Shown here: piece by piece, positions 12,199-23,894 of the stretch | Numbering within the stretch: the first letter of the stretch is position 1 | Layout: each line of letters starts with the position of its first letter | NCBI GenBank assembly: GCA_015680905.1 | Contig: CM027378.1 | Location: 37,235,001-37,299,000 of the forward strand | Origin: Coptis chinensis | Lineage: Eukaryota > Streptophyta > Magnoliopsida > Ranunculales > Ranunculaceae | Reading direction: 5' to 3' | DNA length: 64,000 nt | Position numbers and translations under genes: made by a program | The notes under the pieces: generated by a model | The model's input: only the letters and a program-made list of their open reading frames with translations | Told to the model about the DNA's origin: nothing | The model's database searches: none

Positions 12199-14302
12199 TA
12201 TGGTTTACAGATGTAGAAGAAACCCTTCTCCAAGATCCTATCTACAAGGATTAAATCCTCTTTTCCACGATGTATTCCTTCCCCATTCCTTACCACCTTT
12301 TTCTTTAAAGGGAATACATCAATAATGTAGCCGGACCCTCCATTTGGAGTGTGTGGTTGTAAGTGTCGGAGCCTTAGTCCACATATATCTCGCATATTCT
12401 TTGTAAAACACTTTTTACTTGTCGTTTGAGTAAGTGTGAACCTGTGGAGCGAGTATACAATTTTTCTTTCATTTATTTTACATTTATTTTTCAAAACAGT
12501 TGTTTTCTCTGTTCTATTAATGCTAGATTCTCAATACATCAATAGTTATGTGATTTTCCGAAAACAAAACGGGCAATAGATTCTACAGAGACCAACCCTC
12601 TGGAACAACACAATTTAGGGGCGGTTTGAGATCAATTTGCTTATTAAGAGTCACCTATATCACCGCGATATTCGCACGAGTCAGGACATTCCATGTCTTG
12701 CGCAGTAAATCCCCCAGCTCACGTAGCTGAAGTACTGTCTGTCTAGATTGGATTCACCCCAGAACCGACACGAAAGTTGCCTAAGATTACCTGTTATGGT
12801 TTGTTTTCAAAAATTAGCGTTTAGAATCAGAGCTTTTGAGTACGAGTATCGTAAAAATATCTCTCCATAGTTTTCAAAACTAGAGGATATAAAAATACGC
12901 CCTGGAGTAACCAAAATGATCCCGGATTAACGTATAATTTTATCTTATTGTCAAAACCTCTATATGGTTAGAGATATCTTTTGCTTAAGAAAACCAACTA
13001 AAAAAAAAGATGAGGCATCTCCAAATGAGAATTAAACAAATAGAGTAATCCAAAGTGATACTATTCTCTGTTTAATTTTATCTTACTGTCAAAACCTCTA
13101 TATGGGTAGAGATATCTTTTGATTGAGAAAACCAACTAAAAAAAAAAGATAAGGCGTCTTCAAACGAGAATTAAACAAATAGAGTAATCCAAAGTGATAC
13201 TATTCTCTATTTAATTCTATCTTTTGCCTCCACCTCTCTATTTTGTCTCGAGAATTTGACGTTAAAAGACTCAAATTTGTACAAATTTTCTAAAATCTTC
13301 CTTTCTTCTAAAAATCTTATCCCTTCAAAATCTTTCCCCCTCTCAAAATCTCTCTCTTTCTAAAAACTTTTAAAAAATTTCAAAAATGTCTTCTGTTACG
13401 AACAAAAACCCTCCACCTAGCAAGACTAGATGGATCAGTTTCAATAATCGTATGCAGGCACTTCCTAGAGAACTACAATTGAAGATATGGACACATATAA
13501 CAAAAACCATTGCTAGTTTGGGTAAGAGTTCATACGCACGTAAGAGACAAGCTATGAGATAAGGCTGGTGCTCGAACTGTCAAACACTAACTTGTCCCGG
13601 TCTCCAACCTCATAGTGAAAATTCCATTTTCAAGGTTTTCATGTGCTAGCCGCCTGCGGACCGAGCACAGCTGAAGAGAGTAATCCAACCATCTGGTTAG
13701 GATTGACTCAAGTTTTCAAAAACTTCTAAGTCTTGGGAATCTGACTTAAAACGACCCAACTTTTAAATTTTTAGTCCAAACTTATTCAAAACCCAAAAAA
13801 ATTAATTAAAATTTTTCCTTCCTTTGTTTGTATATATTTCCCTCAGTTATTTTCCATTCTTTCCTTTATTTGTTTTTCATCCACTGTTAGATGTGAGTGT
13901 ACCCTATAACTTTGCATACAATTTTTTGATACTGATACTTTTTATACCTCACGAGTTAGGATCGAACGAGTAACGAAGCACGGATTGGCTTTTGAAGTTG
14001 GCAAGGCACAAAGGACATGATCGGAATTACCTGATTTCATTTGGGTTTGGTCCAAAAATTCAATTAACTTAAAAAGGCACATGCGAGGCACGTGCCATCA
14101 AACCTATTTTTAACTCACGACCGCCCAACCGACATCATCGTCCCCAACCTTCTAAAACCCTAAGTCAACTCGCGCTCGCCCATCATAAGCTCGCGACCGC
14201 CCACCCACCTATACACACCACCACTCCAAATTTTTAGAGCAAACTCCATTTTCAACCCCCATTCCAACTAAAACACCCCGATTTCATCAATCCCTACTCT
14301 AA
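12199..14302 (+). other. E3 post-pol spacer and leader of accessory ORF C
   Basis: No gene is seen. The stretch is collinear, in reverse complement, with 28400-30430 (E5) and partly with 51760-53140 (E7), so it is element sequence. It holds a tandem duplication (12935-13213), pyrimidine-rich tracts (about 13220-13380), and a leader with CCTCACGAGTTAGGATCG at about 13946 that recurs before the other type C ORFs. Confidence 0.6.
12935..13213 (+). repeat. Two-copy tandem repeat of about 138 bp
   Basis: The unit begins TAATTTTATCTTA and includes CCTCTATATGG, AAAACCAACTAAAAAAAAA and AATAGAGTAATCCAAAG. The first copy runs about 12935-13072 and the second about 13073-13213. The matching regions of E5 and E7 show one copy. 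Confidence 0.75.
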
Positions 14303-16601
14303 ATGGCTCGAGTTCTAAAAATTGTATCGGAGCAAAATTCTCAAAATCTCTTCAATTTCGATCTGTTTGAAGTGCACTTCAAGGCTGAGATTAGAAAAAG
14401 AGGATGGGAACCATTAGTGTTGTTGGAAGGTGCAAGTGATTCTCCCACTCACTCTTTTGTTGTATAAACACATGTAACGAGAGGAGGATGACCGCATCAC
14501 GGTTGCCAAGGATGGCCACGCGTTTGATCTCACTAAGGATGTGGTGAGTGAGGTTCTGGGGATTCCTCTAAAAGTCTATACTCAGACGGAACAATACCCA
14601 GACAACAAGACCATCGATGTGATGATGGCAAAAATGCTTCTCGATGGTAGGAAAAGCCCCATGTCACATTACGTGTTTCAAAACTCACTGTGAAGGAATC
14701 AGTTGACAGTATCTCAGTGGACGGCCTTCAACTTGATAGGCTCAGCCAAGCCTTCTGATATCGGTAAAGCGATGCTACACATCCTGTGGATTTTTCAGGA
14801 GCAGAAGAACAACTTCTGCATCGCCACCTTCGTTTGGGAGCAACTCTGTAAACCCATGACGTCTATGATATGGTTATATACTAAAATCATTACTTTTGTA
14901 TTAACTCTAATTCTTCATATTTTGAATGAGAATCATATGAGAAAATGTTATGCATATTATATATGCTATTAGTTATATGCATGCGTCTAATACTTTATGT
15001 TGTAGATAATATGGTGTGTGGTGACACACAGAAGTTCATATGATCAGTACCTTATAAAGTATAACTAAACGTTCACAACCTAGATGGATTTGGACAAACC
15101 ATTGGTACGGTTGTAGTATAATCTGGTATTAGTCTATCTTGACTACAGGATTACACTAGTACACTTTGTGTGTATTGAACAGGACCAAGTGAGGTTGTTT
15201 CTCTTTATACTGACTATATAAAAAAACAAACACCTCTGTTATTATGGATGCTTTTCCTCTTAATTCGGATATAATAACAGGCACTTACGTACATTGTACA
15301 TTGCTTTAAATCATCAATGAGTGAGATTCATTTGTGAATCAACAAACTCGATGGATTAGGTAATGACATTGTATGTAAGGTGTGTTGTTGATTATAGAAG
15401 GAATCCGTGACCCGCAGGAAGTCGGGTTGATGATGTCCCCTTGAGGAGCTCATAAGGATTGTCATGTAAACCATGCAGGTGGATTTAATCCGACATGACA
15501 ATGAGGTTGAGTGGTACTACTCAAGGACATAAGAAGTTGATTAATGTAGTTGTCAGTAACTTGACTTAATCAACGGGCATTCGATATCTTAATACGGGGA
15601 GATCAACAAGCATATAATATGGAGCCCATAAACGTAATACACATAATTTGGGATTGGGGCGGTAGTGCAACAATGGCCTTTAGTGGAATAAGCCATTTGT
15701 TGACGGACTTGGGCTGTGTGATATGGGCAAACATGGGAAGCCTTAGCCCGTCAGAAGACCTAACCCTAATTTATCCTCATGGTCCCTATTGTAGCCTATA
15801 TAAAGAAACCCTTCTTTCCTGGCTAAATACTGAGTGATTGCTCAAGAACAATTAGTCCCAAAATTCGGCCAAGAGAGAAAGAAGGGGCTGGTAGATCGTT
15901 GCCTACACAATGTCCATTCCAAGGATATGAATACAACAGAAGATCAAGAGGTTGCTGATTCGTATTCTCAGAGATATCATAGCTGATCAAAGGTATGATT
16001 TCCTAACCAAATCGTGAACACCCTTATTCCATTGCGCATGAGTTTTCACGGTTTGTAATATATGACATACAACCATAACAGTTCCTACAGTCCACCACCC
16101 CTCTACCAGTGATGGTCACTAAGATCATGCAGCACTGGGGGATCAATTCTATAGAAACTTTAGTGGAGGTAAGAGATGCTACTAGAGGTCCTATCTATGC
16201 CCACTGCATTCAGAAACTCTGGCATCCACCTGCAACCAGAGCTGCCGAGAAAGCACGCCCTACCGAGCTTGTGGACTACTTTGCTGAAAGTGCCACTTGA
16301 CAGTTCACTTAGCCCATGAATGGAATTCACTTCCTCCGTGAGGGCCAGAGGATTATGCACCAGCATATCCACCACTTTAGGCAAGGTCAGCAAGTTATTA
16401 TAACGGCTTAGCAGAACCTCATAGAGGAGCAGCAGTCTTTCCAGCAGGAACAGTGATGTTTCCAGCACAGTGTCACAAGAACACTGCAGAGCATTAGAGA
16501 TGCACTCCCACATAGCGATAAACATGCGCGCCAGGACCCGATGTCAGTAAGGTAAAGGATTTTCTCGACGTCGTGACGAGTCACGTATGGATTCTGACTA
16601 G
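14303..16601 (+). pseudogene. Accessory ORF type C, element E3 (split by a solo LTR)
   Basis: The start MARVLKIVSEQN is shared with the copies at 19764, 27964(-) and 51503(-). The core FEVHFKAEIRKRGWEPL, then SLTLSFY-like and LxKVY segments, and NQLTVSQWTAFNLIGSAKPSDIG are still readable in shifted frames. A 1.2-kb LTR interrupts the gene at 14866-16089. The distal part (VTKIMQHWGI, CIQKLWHPPATR, a glutamine-rich stretch) resumes after it and ends at a TAG at 16599-16601. Type C aligns with type A (NQLAVAQW/NQLTVSQW, LHxLW, VxITKIM/VTKIM), so they are paralogues. Non-functional here. Confidence 0.72.
14866..16089 (+). repeat. Solo LTR, probably Copia-type (about 1.22 kb)
   Basis: It begins TGATATGG and ends CCTACA, and splits the type C ORF, whose paralogues are continuous at this point (20310 and 27390). 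Flanks are GTCTA (14861-14865) and GTCCA (16090-16094), a 5-bp duplication with one mismatch. Inside are a TATATAAAG at about 15798 and a GAGTGGTACTACTCAAGG motif that I associate with plant Copia LTRs. Assignment to Copia rests on general resemblance only. The open frames inside it are not supported as genes. Confidence 0.65.
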
Positions 16602-18595
16602 GTAGCTCCCTAGTATCCACTGAGACAGTTTATAGTTTATGTTTTCTTTTCAGAACTTATGTATAATTATAACTAGTAGTGTAATTTTAATATTGTCTGC
16701 TTGTTTTAATTGTTTTCTTATGGAATTTGGTATATGAGTAGAAGGTAATACAAATACATCATGCCAAAATTTTCTACATTACATTTGTTTCAAAAATACA
16801 AAAACCCAAAAAATTCATAGTAGAATAATTATCCCTAGTACAATAAACCATGTATTTCACGTTCTATATCAAATAACCCACGCCCCAAACCTATTTGGGG
16901 GTGGTGTATTTTCATCATGAATAATAGAATACAGGTGTATCGCCGTTTTTGCTCATGTTTCTATGGTAATCTCTTTCCTCATTTCTTCATACTTTGAGGA
17001 CAAAACATATTTCTATTTGGCAGTGGTATAGTAACATTTTGCAAAAATTATGAATTTTTTATATTAGATATAGTAGTATATTTCTTCCTTTCTTAAAATT
17101 GTTTTTTCGAAAAAGACCAAAAATATTTTTTTGTTTAGTATTAAAGTCTTGTTTCCTTTTCTATGATGAATAAAAAGTTTAAAAGTCATATTATAGCAAT
17201 AGAGTAAAGATTTATTCTTCGAACTTAGACTAATATACGTACAATAGTTTCTGCATCTTTTCATGAATAACATGCATAAGTATTTGGTAGTATATAGCAG
17301 TGAGTTTCTGAGACCAAGGTTAGAATAATTAAGTTCCATATCCCGTGAGAATCTAGCCAAAAGCCTCATTTGAATGATTATTGAGTGATGACACAAAGGA
17401 TGTCCGGATAGAAAGACCACACGTCTACTTGCTTGATCACCACACCATATTCTGAGAGAGAATTTAGGCCTTTTTTGGATCGATATAGCCAAATAAACAT
17501 TAAAACCACAAAAATATAGTTTTTACTCTAGTTATCCCTCCTGAGCCTTCACCAAATTCTAAAAGCCTTTTTTATTCTTCACCATAAATCTCTAACCTAT
17601 TAAAACACACAATAAAAAGTTTACCCAACTGACGAGTTGAGAATTAGATGGATATAAAAAAAAAGAGAAGAGAAGGCATTGTACAAAAACAGATCAATTA
17701 GTTGCTTCGAAAAGAAAATAAAGAGCCATCAAAAAACCAAAACTCCAAAAATTTCAAAGGAGTCAAAATTCGAATCTCCCAAAAGTTCAAAATAAAAAAG
17801 GAGGCGATATCAGAAACAAAAGCAAAGTTAGAACTCCCTAAATTTCAAAATCATATGGAGTCACAAAGCCAAAAGGCTAAAGAATCACAATTCGAAAGCA
17901 AAGAACAAAACGAGGATCTTCTCTAGTTACAAGTATCTTGAATACCCAATTTCTCAACTTATCATATTTATTTTCCCTTCCTTTTTCTTTCTTAACCATC
18001 ACCCTAGTCCCGTAACTCCTAATAAAAGACTTCTAGCTCAATTGGCAATAGGATAGTGTGATAGTTAGTGGCAAGTGTGATCAATCAACCCCGGTTTCCT
18101 TTCGATGTCATCTGTGTATAGGAGGAATATAAATATCCGTTGCATATGAGAGAACGAAACTTGAGTGAATCTATCAGAGATTTTGTGTTTTAACACATTC
18201 CTGTGAGAACCCACCTTAAGGACGCTCTCCAAAAGTTTTAGAAACAACTCTGCTTTTGCATTTCACTGCTCATGTTTGCACATTTATCTTTAGATGATTA
18301 AATTAATGTACATATGTTATTCTAAGTTTAAAGGAGCTTGTCCTTATTCCCCGCTACTGAGATGTATTTGTACTAAATAGAAGAAGTTTGTGAGTACCTT
18401 ATTTGGAAAACTCTCACGAGGCTTAAAGCTCGTCCACTAGGGAATTGCTAGTGGTTTAAGGCATTGTTGGATATGGTCAATGCAATTGCACTCTGCAAAA
18501 TAAGATTAGTATAATAAATAATAAATCACTCATTTGTGATCTTAGTTTTTCTCTCATCTTTGCTTGAGGAGAAACAAAATGCTATTTGGGGGTGG
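16602..18595 (+). other. E3 spacer between accessory ORF C and 3' LTR2
   Basis: Non-coding, AT-rich. It contains a TTTGGGGGTGG run (about 16896-16906), the TTTGAGGACAAAACAT motif (about 16995), A-rich DNA around 17640-17920, and a final TTTGCTTGAGGAGAAAC and TTTGGGGGTGG tract (about 18559-18595) adjoining the LTR. The reverse complement of the whole stretch is found at 23895-26892 and partly at 48999-50430. Confidence 0.68.
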
Positions 18596-19410
18596 TGATC
18601 AGCTCCCAAATGTGCATTTTATTACCCTTATATTACTGCATTACAGCCCTTCTTACACATAATGAAAACATAACTCATAGCTTTTATTGTATTTTTCAGG
18701 TTACAGAGAAATTCAGACCACTTATCATAAAAGCTGCATCTTAGCACCAAAAGGATCCTTATTTACACTTATTATGAAGACTCAAAGCTGCTATAAAAAA
18801 GTGCTGAAAAAGTCAAAGTCAAAGTCATGGTCAAGGACTCAGAACCAGATAACTGAAAATCACGTCTTCAACTTAGAAGACTAAATATGGGTGTCCTTGA
18901 TACAAAAGAAGGCTTTCTCTAAACCTAGCTTGATCAAGAAGAAATGAAAAAGCAAAAGAAAAAAGCATAAAGCAACCTTGGTGAGGTGTCTTGATTGTAG
19001 AGGGGGAGGGTGAATCTGTCTTTTGTAAAAGTAGGGGTATAAGAACTCAAAAATAGGATGAAAGAATGCACCTAGACTTATTCTAGTGTCATGTAGGAGT
19101 AGTGTAGCATTTAATTTTCAAGTCATTTATATTCAAGTTGTTTTACTTTTTGTTCTTCATTTCAATCAAGTTACTTCTTTCAGGTTTTGTTATTCATTTC
19201 AATCAAGTTATTTCTTTCAAGTTTGTGTTTTTTTCCCTCAATCAACAAAGTCTTTTCTAATGTTCTTCAATACAACTAGAGTTAACAAAACAAGTCCTAA
19301 AAGCTAAGAAACCTACCTTTCTTCCTTCAAACTCCCATTCATTCAACCTCTAAACAATTTATGATGACCTCAATCAAATAAACTTTGAACTTACCACAAC
19401 TATAGCTTCA
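18596..19410 (+). repeat. LTR2 (3' LTR of E3)
   Basis: This 815-bp LTR begins TGATCAGCTCCC directly after the polypurine tract and ends GCTTCA. It is homologous to the minus-strand LTRs at 56072-57000 and 59683-60485, which have primer-binding sites. It is followed directly by the leader of another type C ORF (CCTCACGGGTTAG), so E3 seems inserted in E4. Confidence 0.78.
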
Positions 19411-19763
19411 CCTCACGGGTTAGAATTGGACGAGTAACGAAGCGTGGATTTGCTATTGAAGTTGTCGAGGCACTAAGGACACGATCAGAATTACCTTATT
19501 TCATTTGGACTTGGGCCCAAATTCTAAACAACTTGAAGTGGCACGTGCCATCAATCCTTTATAAACCACGCGGCCACCCGACCGACCCTCATCTTCACCA
19601 AAAATCCCCAACCTTAGCCGCACCATACCAGTACGCGTCCGCCCCTTTTAACCGCATGATAGCCCACCCACCTTAAACACTAACACTCCAAATTTTTACA
19701 GTAATCTCCATTTTTAACCCTCATTTCAACTGACCACCCCGATTTCATCAACTCCTACTCAAA

Positions 19764-20828
19764 ATGGCTCGAGTACTAAAAATCGTGTCGGAGCAAAATT
19801 TTGAACCCTTCTTCAATTCCAATTTGTTTGAAGTGCACTTCAAGGCTGTGATTAGAAGAAGAGGATGGGAGTCTCTTGTTTTGGTGGGGGACACGAGTTA
19901 TTCTTCCTCTCTCACTCTTTCGTTCTACAATAACATTCAACAAGGGTAGGAAGACCACGTCATGGTTGTCATGGAGAGCAACACATTCGAGCTCACTAAG
20001 GAGTGGTGAGTGAAGCTTTAGGGATTCCTTTGAAAGTCTATACATAGATGGAACAGTCCCCAGACAACAAGACCATCGAGGTTATGATGGCAAAAACGCT
20101 TCTTGAGGGTAGAAAAAACCCCACATCACACTGCGCGTTTCAGAGTTCACTGCGAAGTAATCAGTTGGCAATATCTCACTAGACAACCTTCAACTTGATA
20201 GGCTCAGTCAAGCCTTCTGATATTGGTAAGGCGATGCTCCACATCCTGTGGATTCTTTAGAAGTAGAAGAATAGCTTCTGCATCGCCATCTTCCTCTGGG
20301 AGCAACTCTGCAAACTTAGGAGGTCCACCTCCTCTATCAGTGTTGGTCACTAAGATCATGTAGCACTGGGGGATCGATGCTACAAATGCTCTAGTGGAGG
20401 TCAAGGATGCTACCGTAATTCCTATCTATGCCCACTATGTCCTGCAATTCTGGCATCCACCTGCCACCAGAGGCACCGAGCAAGCACGCGCTACTGAACC
20501 AATAAACTACTTCATTAAGGGTGCCACTCGCCAGTTCACTAAACCCATGGACGGAATTCATTTCCTCCATGAGGGCCAAATGATTCTGCACTAGCATGTC
20601 CACCAACTCAGGAAAAGGCAATGAGTCATTATAGCGACTCAGCAAACCCTCAAAGAGGAGCACCAGTCTTTCCAATAGGAGCAATGACGTTTTTAACACA
20701 GTGTCACAAGGACACATCACAACATTAGAGATCCACTCCCACATAATGATAGACATTTTAGGACTCAACGTCAGCGAAGATAAGGATCTTCTCGACATTG
20801 GGATGAGTCACGCAGGGATTCTGACTAG
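19764..20828 (+). pseudogene. Accessory ORF type C, element E4
   Basis: It begins MARVLKIVSEQNFEPFF, continues FEVHFKAVIRRRGWESL to a stop at 19947-19949, and is then broken by several stops and a frameshift near 20008. Later blocks are recognisable: HCAFQSSLRSNQLA, LIGSVKPSDIGKAMLHILW, EVKDATVIPIYAHYVLQFWH, PPATRGTEQARATEP and FTKPMDGIHFLHEGQ. It ends at a TAG (20826-20828). It is the forward arm partner of the minus-strand copy at 26893-27964. Function unknown; family as for the other type C copies. Confidence 0.75.
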
Positions 20829-22711
20829 GCAGCTCCCTAGTGTCCGTATAGATAGTTTATGTTTTCTTTTTATTTTGTTTGTTTTCTTTTCTTTTTGCAC
20901 TTATGTATAATTATAACAATTAGTATAATTTTAATTTTATCTGCTTGTTTTAAGTTGTTTCTTATTTGTGGAATTTGGTATATTAGTAGAAGGTAATACA
21001 GATACATCATGCTAAAATTTTCCATTTTTCTTTTTCTGCATGACATATGTTTTCAAAAATCCAAAAAACCCAATAATTTCATAGTAGAATAATTACATAA
21101 ATCTCTGGTACAATAAGCCATGTATTTCTCATTCTAAATCAAACAACCCACACCCCAAACTTATTTGGCGGCAATATATTTTTATCACAAAGAACATAGT
21201 ACAGGTGTATCGCCATTTTTGCTCATGTTTCTATGGTAATCTCTTTCCATATCTCTTCATACTTGGAGGACAAAGGATATTCTTATTTGGGCATGGTATA
21301 GCAATAATTTGCAAAATCTAGGCATTTCTTATATTGATATAGTAATATATTTCTTTCTTTCTTAAAAAAATTTAGAAAAGACCAAAAATATATTTTATGT
21401 TTGATACTAAAAGTCTTGTTTCCTTTCTCCATGATGAATAAATAGTCTAGAAGTCTCATTATAGCAACAGAGTAAGGATTTGTTCTTTGAAATTAGACCA
21501 ATATATACATTTAATAGTTTTTGCATCTTTTCATGAATGGCATATCATTTGATTGTATATAGCAATGAGTTTTCGAGACCAAGGTTAGAACAATTAAGTT
21601 CCATATCCTACGAGAATATAGCCAATAGCTTCATCTGAATGATTATTGAGTGTGACATAAAGGATGTCCGGATAGAAAGACCATACGTCCACTTACTTGA
21701 TCACCACGTCATATCCTAAGAGAGAATGTATGCCATTTTTGGATCGATATAACCAAATAAATGTTTAAAACCGAAAAAGATAGTTTTCCTACAGTTACCC
21801 CTTTTGAGCCTTCACAATTTTCTAAAGGCCTTTTTATTATTCGCCATAAATCTCTGACCCATTACAACACACAATAAAAAGCGTACCCAGCTGACGAGTT
21901 GAAAATTGGATGGATATCAAAAAGAGAGAAGAGAAGACTTTGTACAAAAATAGACCATTTAGTTGCTTCGAAAAGAAAATAAAGAAAAAGGAAAAGAAAG
22001 ACCCATCAAAAACCAAAACTCCAAAAAAATCAAAGGAGTCAGAAATGGAATCTCCCAAAAATTCAAAATCAAAACGAGACGATATCAGAAAGAAAAGCAA
22101 AGTTAGAATTCCTAAAAATAAAAATCATATGGAGTCATAAAACAAAAGGGTTAAAGAATGTATCATAATTCAGAAGTAAGGAACAAAATGTGGTTCTTCT
22201 CTAGTTACACGTATCTTGAAAACCCAATTTCTCAACTTATCAAATTTTGTTTTTCCCTTCCTTTTTCCTTTTAAACCATCACCCTCGCCCGTAACTCGTA
22301 ATAAAAGACCTCTAACTCAATTAGGAATAGGATGGTGTGATAGTAAGAGGCAAGTGTGATCAATCGACCCCGGTTTTCTTTGAACGTTATTCGTGTATGT
22401 GAGGAATATAAATGTCCGCTACGTTTGAGAGAATGAAACTTGAGTGAATATATCAGAGAGTTTATGTTTTAACACATCCCTGTGAGAACCCACCTTAAAG
22501 ACTTTCTCCAAAAGTTTTAGAAACGACTCTGCTTTTGTATTTCATTGCTCATGTTTGCGCATTTATCTTTAGATAATTTAATTATTGTACATATATTATT
22601 CTATATTCAAAGGAGCTTATCTTTATTCCCTGCTAATGAGATATATAGACTTCTGAGAATAAATAAGGAGATAAGACCCTTTGTACTAGATAGAAGAAGT
22701 TTGTGAGTACC
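20829..22711 (+). other. E4 spacer, non-coding
   Basis: Collinear with 16602-18390. It is A-rich near 21900-22200. No gene is supported; the lysine-rich frame at 21910-22140 reflects A-rich composition and has a shadow on the other strand. Confidence 0.62.
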
Positions 22712-23822
22712 TGATAAGAGCCCAAAACTGTAGTTTTAACCCCTTTAACAATATTGCTTTAGACCAATTATGTGATTAATAAGTAAGAGTTAGTACTGTT
22801 ATCGTGCTTTTGTGTATTACAGGCTTCGGAGTTAAATATGTTCAGAAATGTGCCCCTTTTGTGAGATAAAGGAGCAAGGGTTGGTTGCTAAGAAGTTCTG
22901 TGATTAAAGGCCAAGATTCAAGGAGAAAAAGCCTTTTTAAAGCCCGGTCAAAGCTGAAAAGTCAAAGTCAACGTAGGCAGAAACAGCGCATAAAAGTTAG
23001 CAGAACTTCCGAAGGCTGTATCTTTGGACTCAGACCTCGAAATTGGGCCTACCTTATGTCAAAACGACCAGCTCGGAAATAACTTTCCAATGGTCCAAGC
23101 CTTGGCCCAATCAGAGGAGCAAATGTGGGCAAAAAGTCCATGGAAGTCAAATACAGCTGAAAAGGCCTCTGTGGACTGAAGAAATTGGGTTTTGGGCTCG
23201 ATTTTCCAGCCCAAAACATGGCTCCTCAGCCCATGCACAAAAAAGTGGATCTGGTCTCCTCCATTTGTATGGAGAAGACTTAACTCTTAAGTTTACCTAG
23301 ATCTAGATTAGAAAATTAGGTTAGACTCCATTAATTAGTTAGAATAGCTTGTTTTAGATTTAGTTTTTACATTCAATGAATTAGTGTGAGAACAAAGTAG
23401 ATTATTATTTAGAATCACTATTAGTTTTATAATAAAGTATTAGTTTTCAATTCAATTTAGTTATTGATTAAATTCTTATTTAGTTTTAGTTGTTTTAAAT
23501 TCATAAATTAGGTTGTCTTCATTTTGATTCTTAGACTATTGTTAAAATTAGATTTATAAAGTTTAAATTAGTTATTAAATTATGACTTGTTATTATTGTT
23601 CTTGTGTTGGGAATGATAGTATTGAAATTTCACATCAGACATTACTCTCACCAATGTTCCCTGTGTTTGTTCAATTGAATTCTATTTAGTCTTGATAGAT
23701 TGAGAGTGGAACGACTCCGTACTCTATATATTGCATGAATATATATGTGAGAGTAGGAAATAGATAATTGATACCGTAAGAATTAAGTTAGAGTAATCTA
23801 ATTGAGTTGTTACGGGTTATCA
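22712..23822 (+). repeat. Solo LTR1 (1111 bp) with GTACC target duplication
   Basis: It starts TGATAAGAGCC and ends GTTATCA. It is flanked by GTACC at 22707-22711 and 23823-23827. The uninterrupted sequence is seen at about 18386-18400 (GTTTGTGAGTACCTT). No internal region is present, so it is the product of LTR-LTR recombination. Confidence 0.93.
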
Positions 23823-23894
23823 GTACCTTCTCTGGAAAATTCTCACGAGGCTTAAGCTCGTCTACTAGGGAATTCCTAGTGGTTTAAGGCCTTG

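Larger units (their letters stand above)
19411..23894 (+). mobile_element. E4: accessory ORF C and spacer, 3' end lost at an inversion junction
   Basis: The order is type C leader, type C ORF, spacer (20829-22711), solo LTR1, and a short spacer remnant (23823-23894). Its own 3' LTR is absent: at about 23,894 the sequence switches to the opposite strand of a similar element (E5). The spacer holds the same G-rich motifs as E3, though weaker (TTTGGCGGCAAT near 21165; GAGGACAAAGG near 21267). Confidence 0.65.

Noticed and set aside
15619..15837. 72-codon frame inside the Copia-like LTR
   Set aside because: It lies wholly in a non-coding LTR, next to its TATA-like site, and shows no domain.
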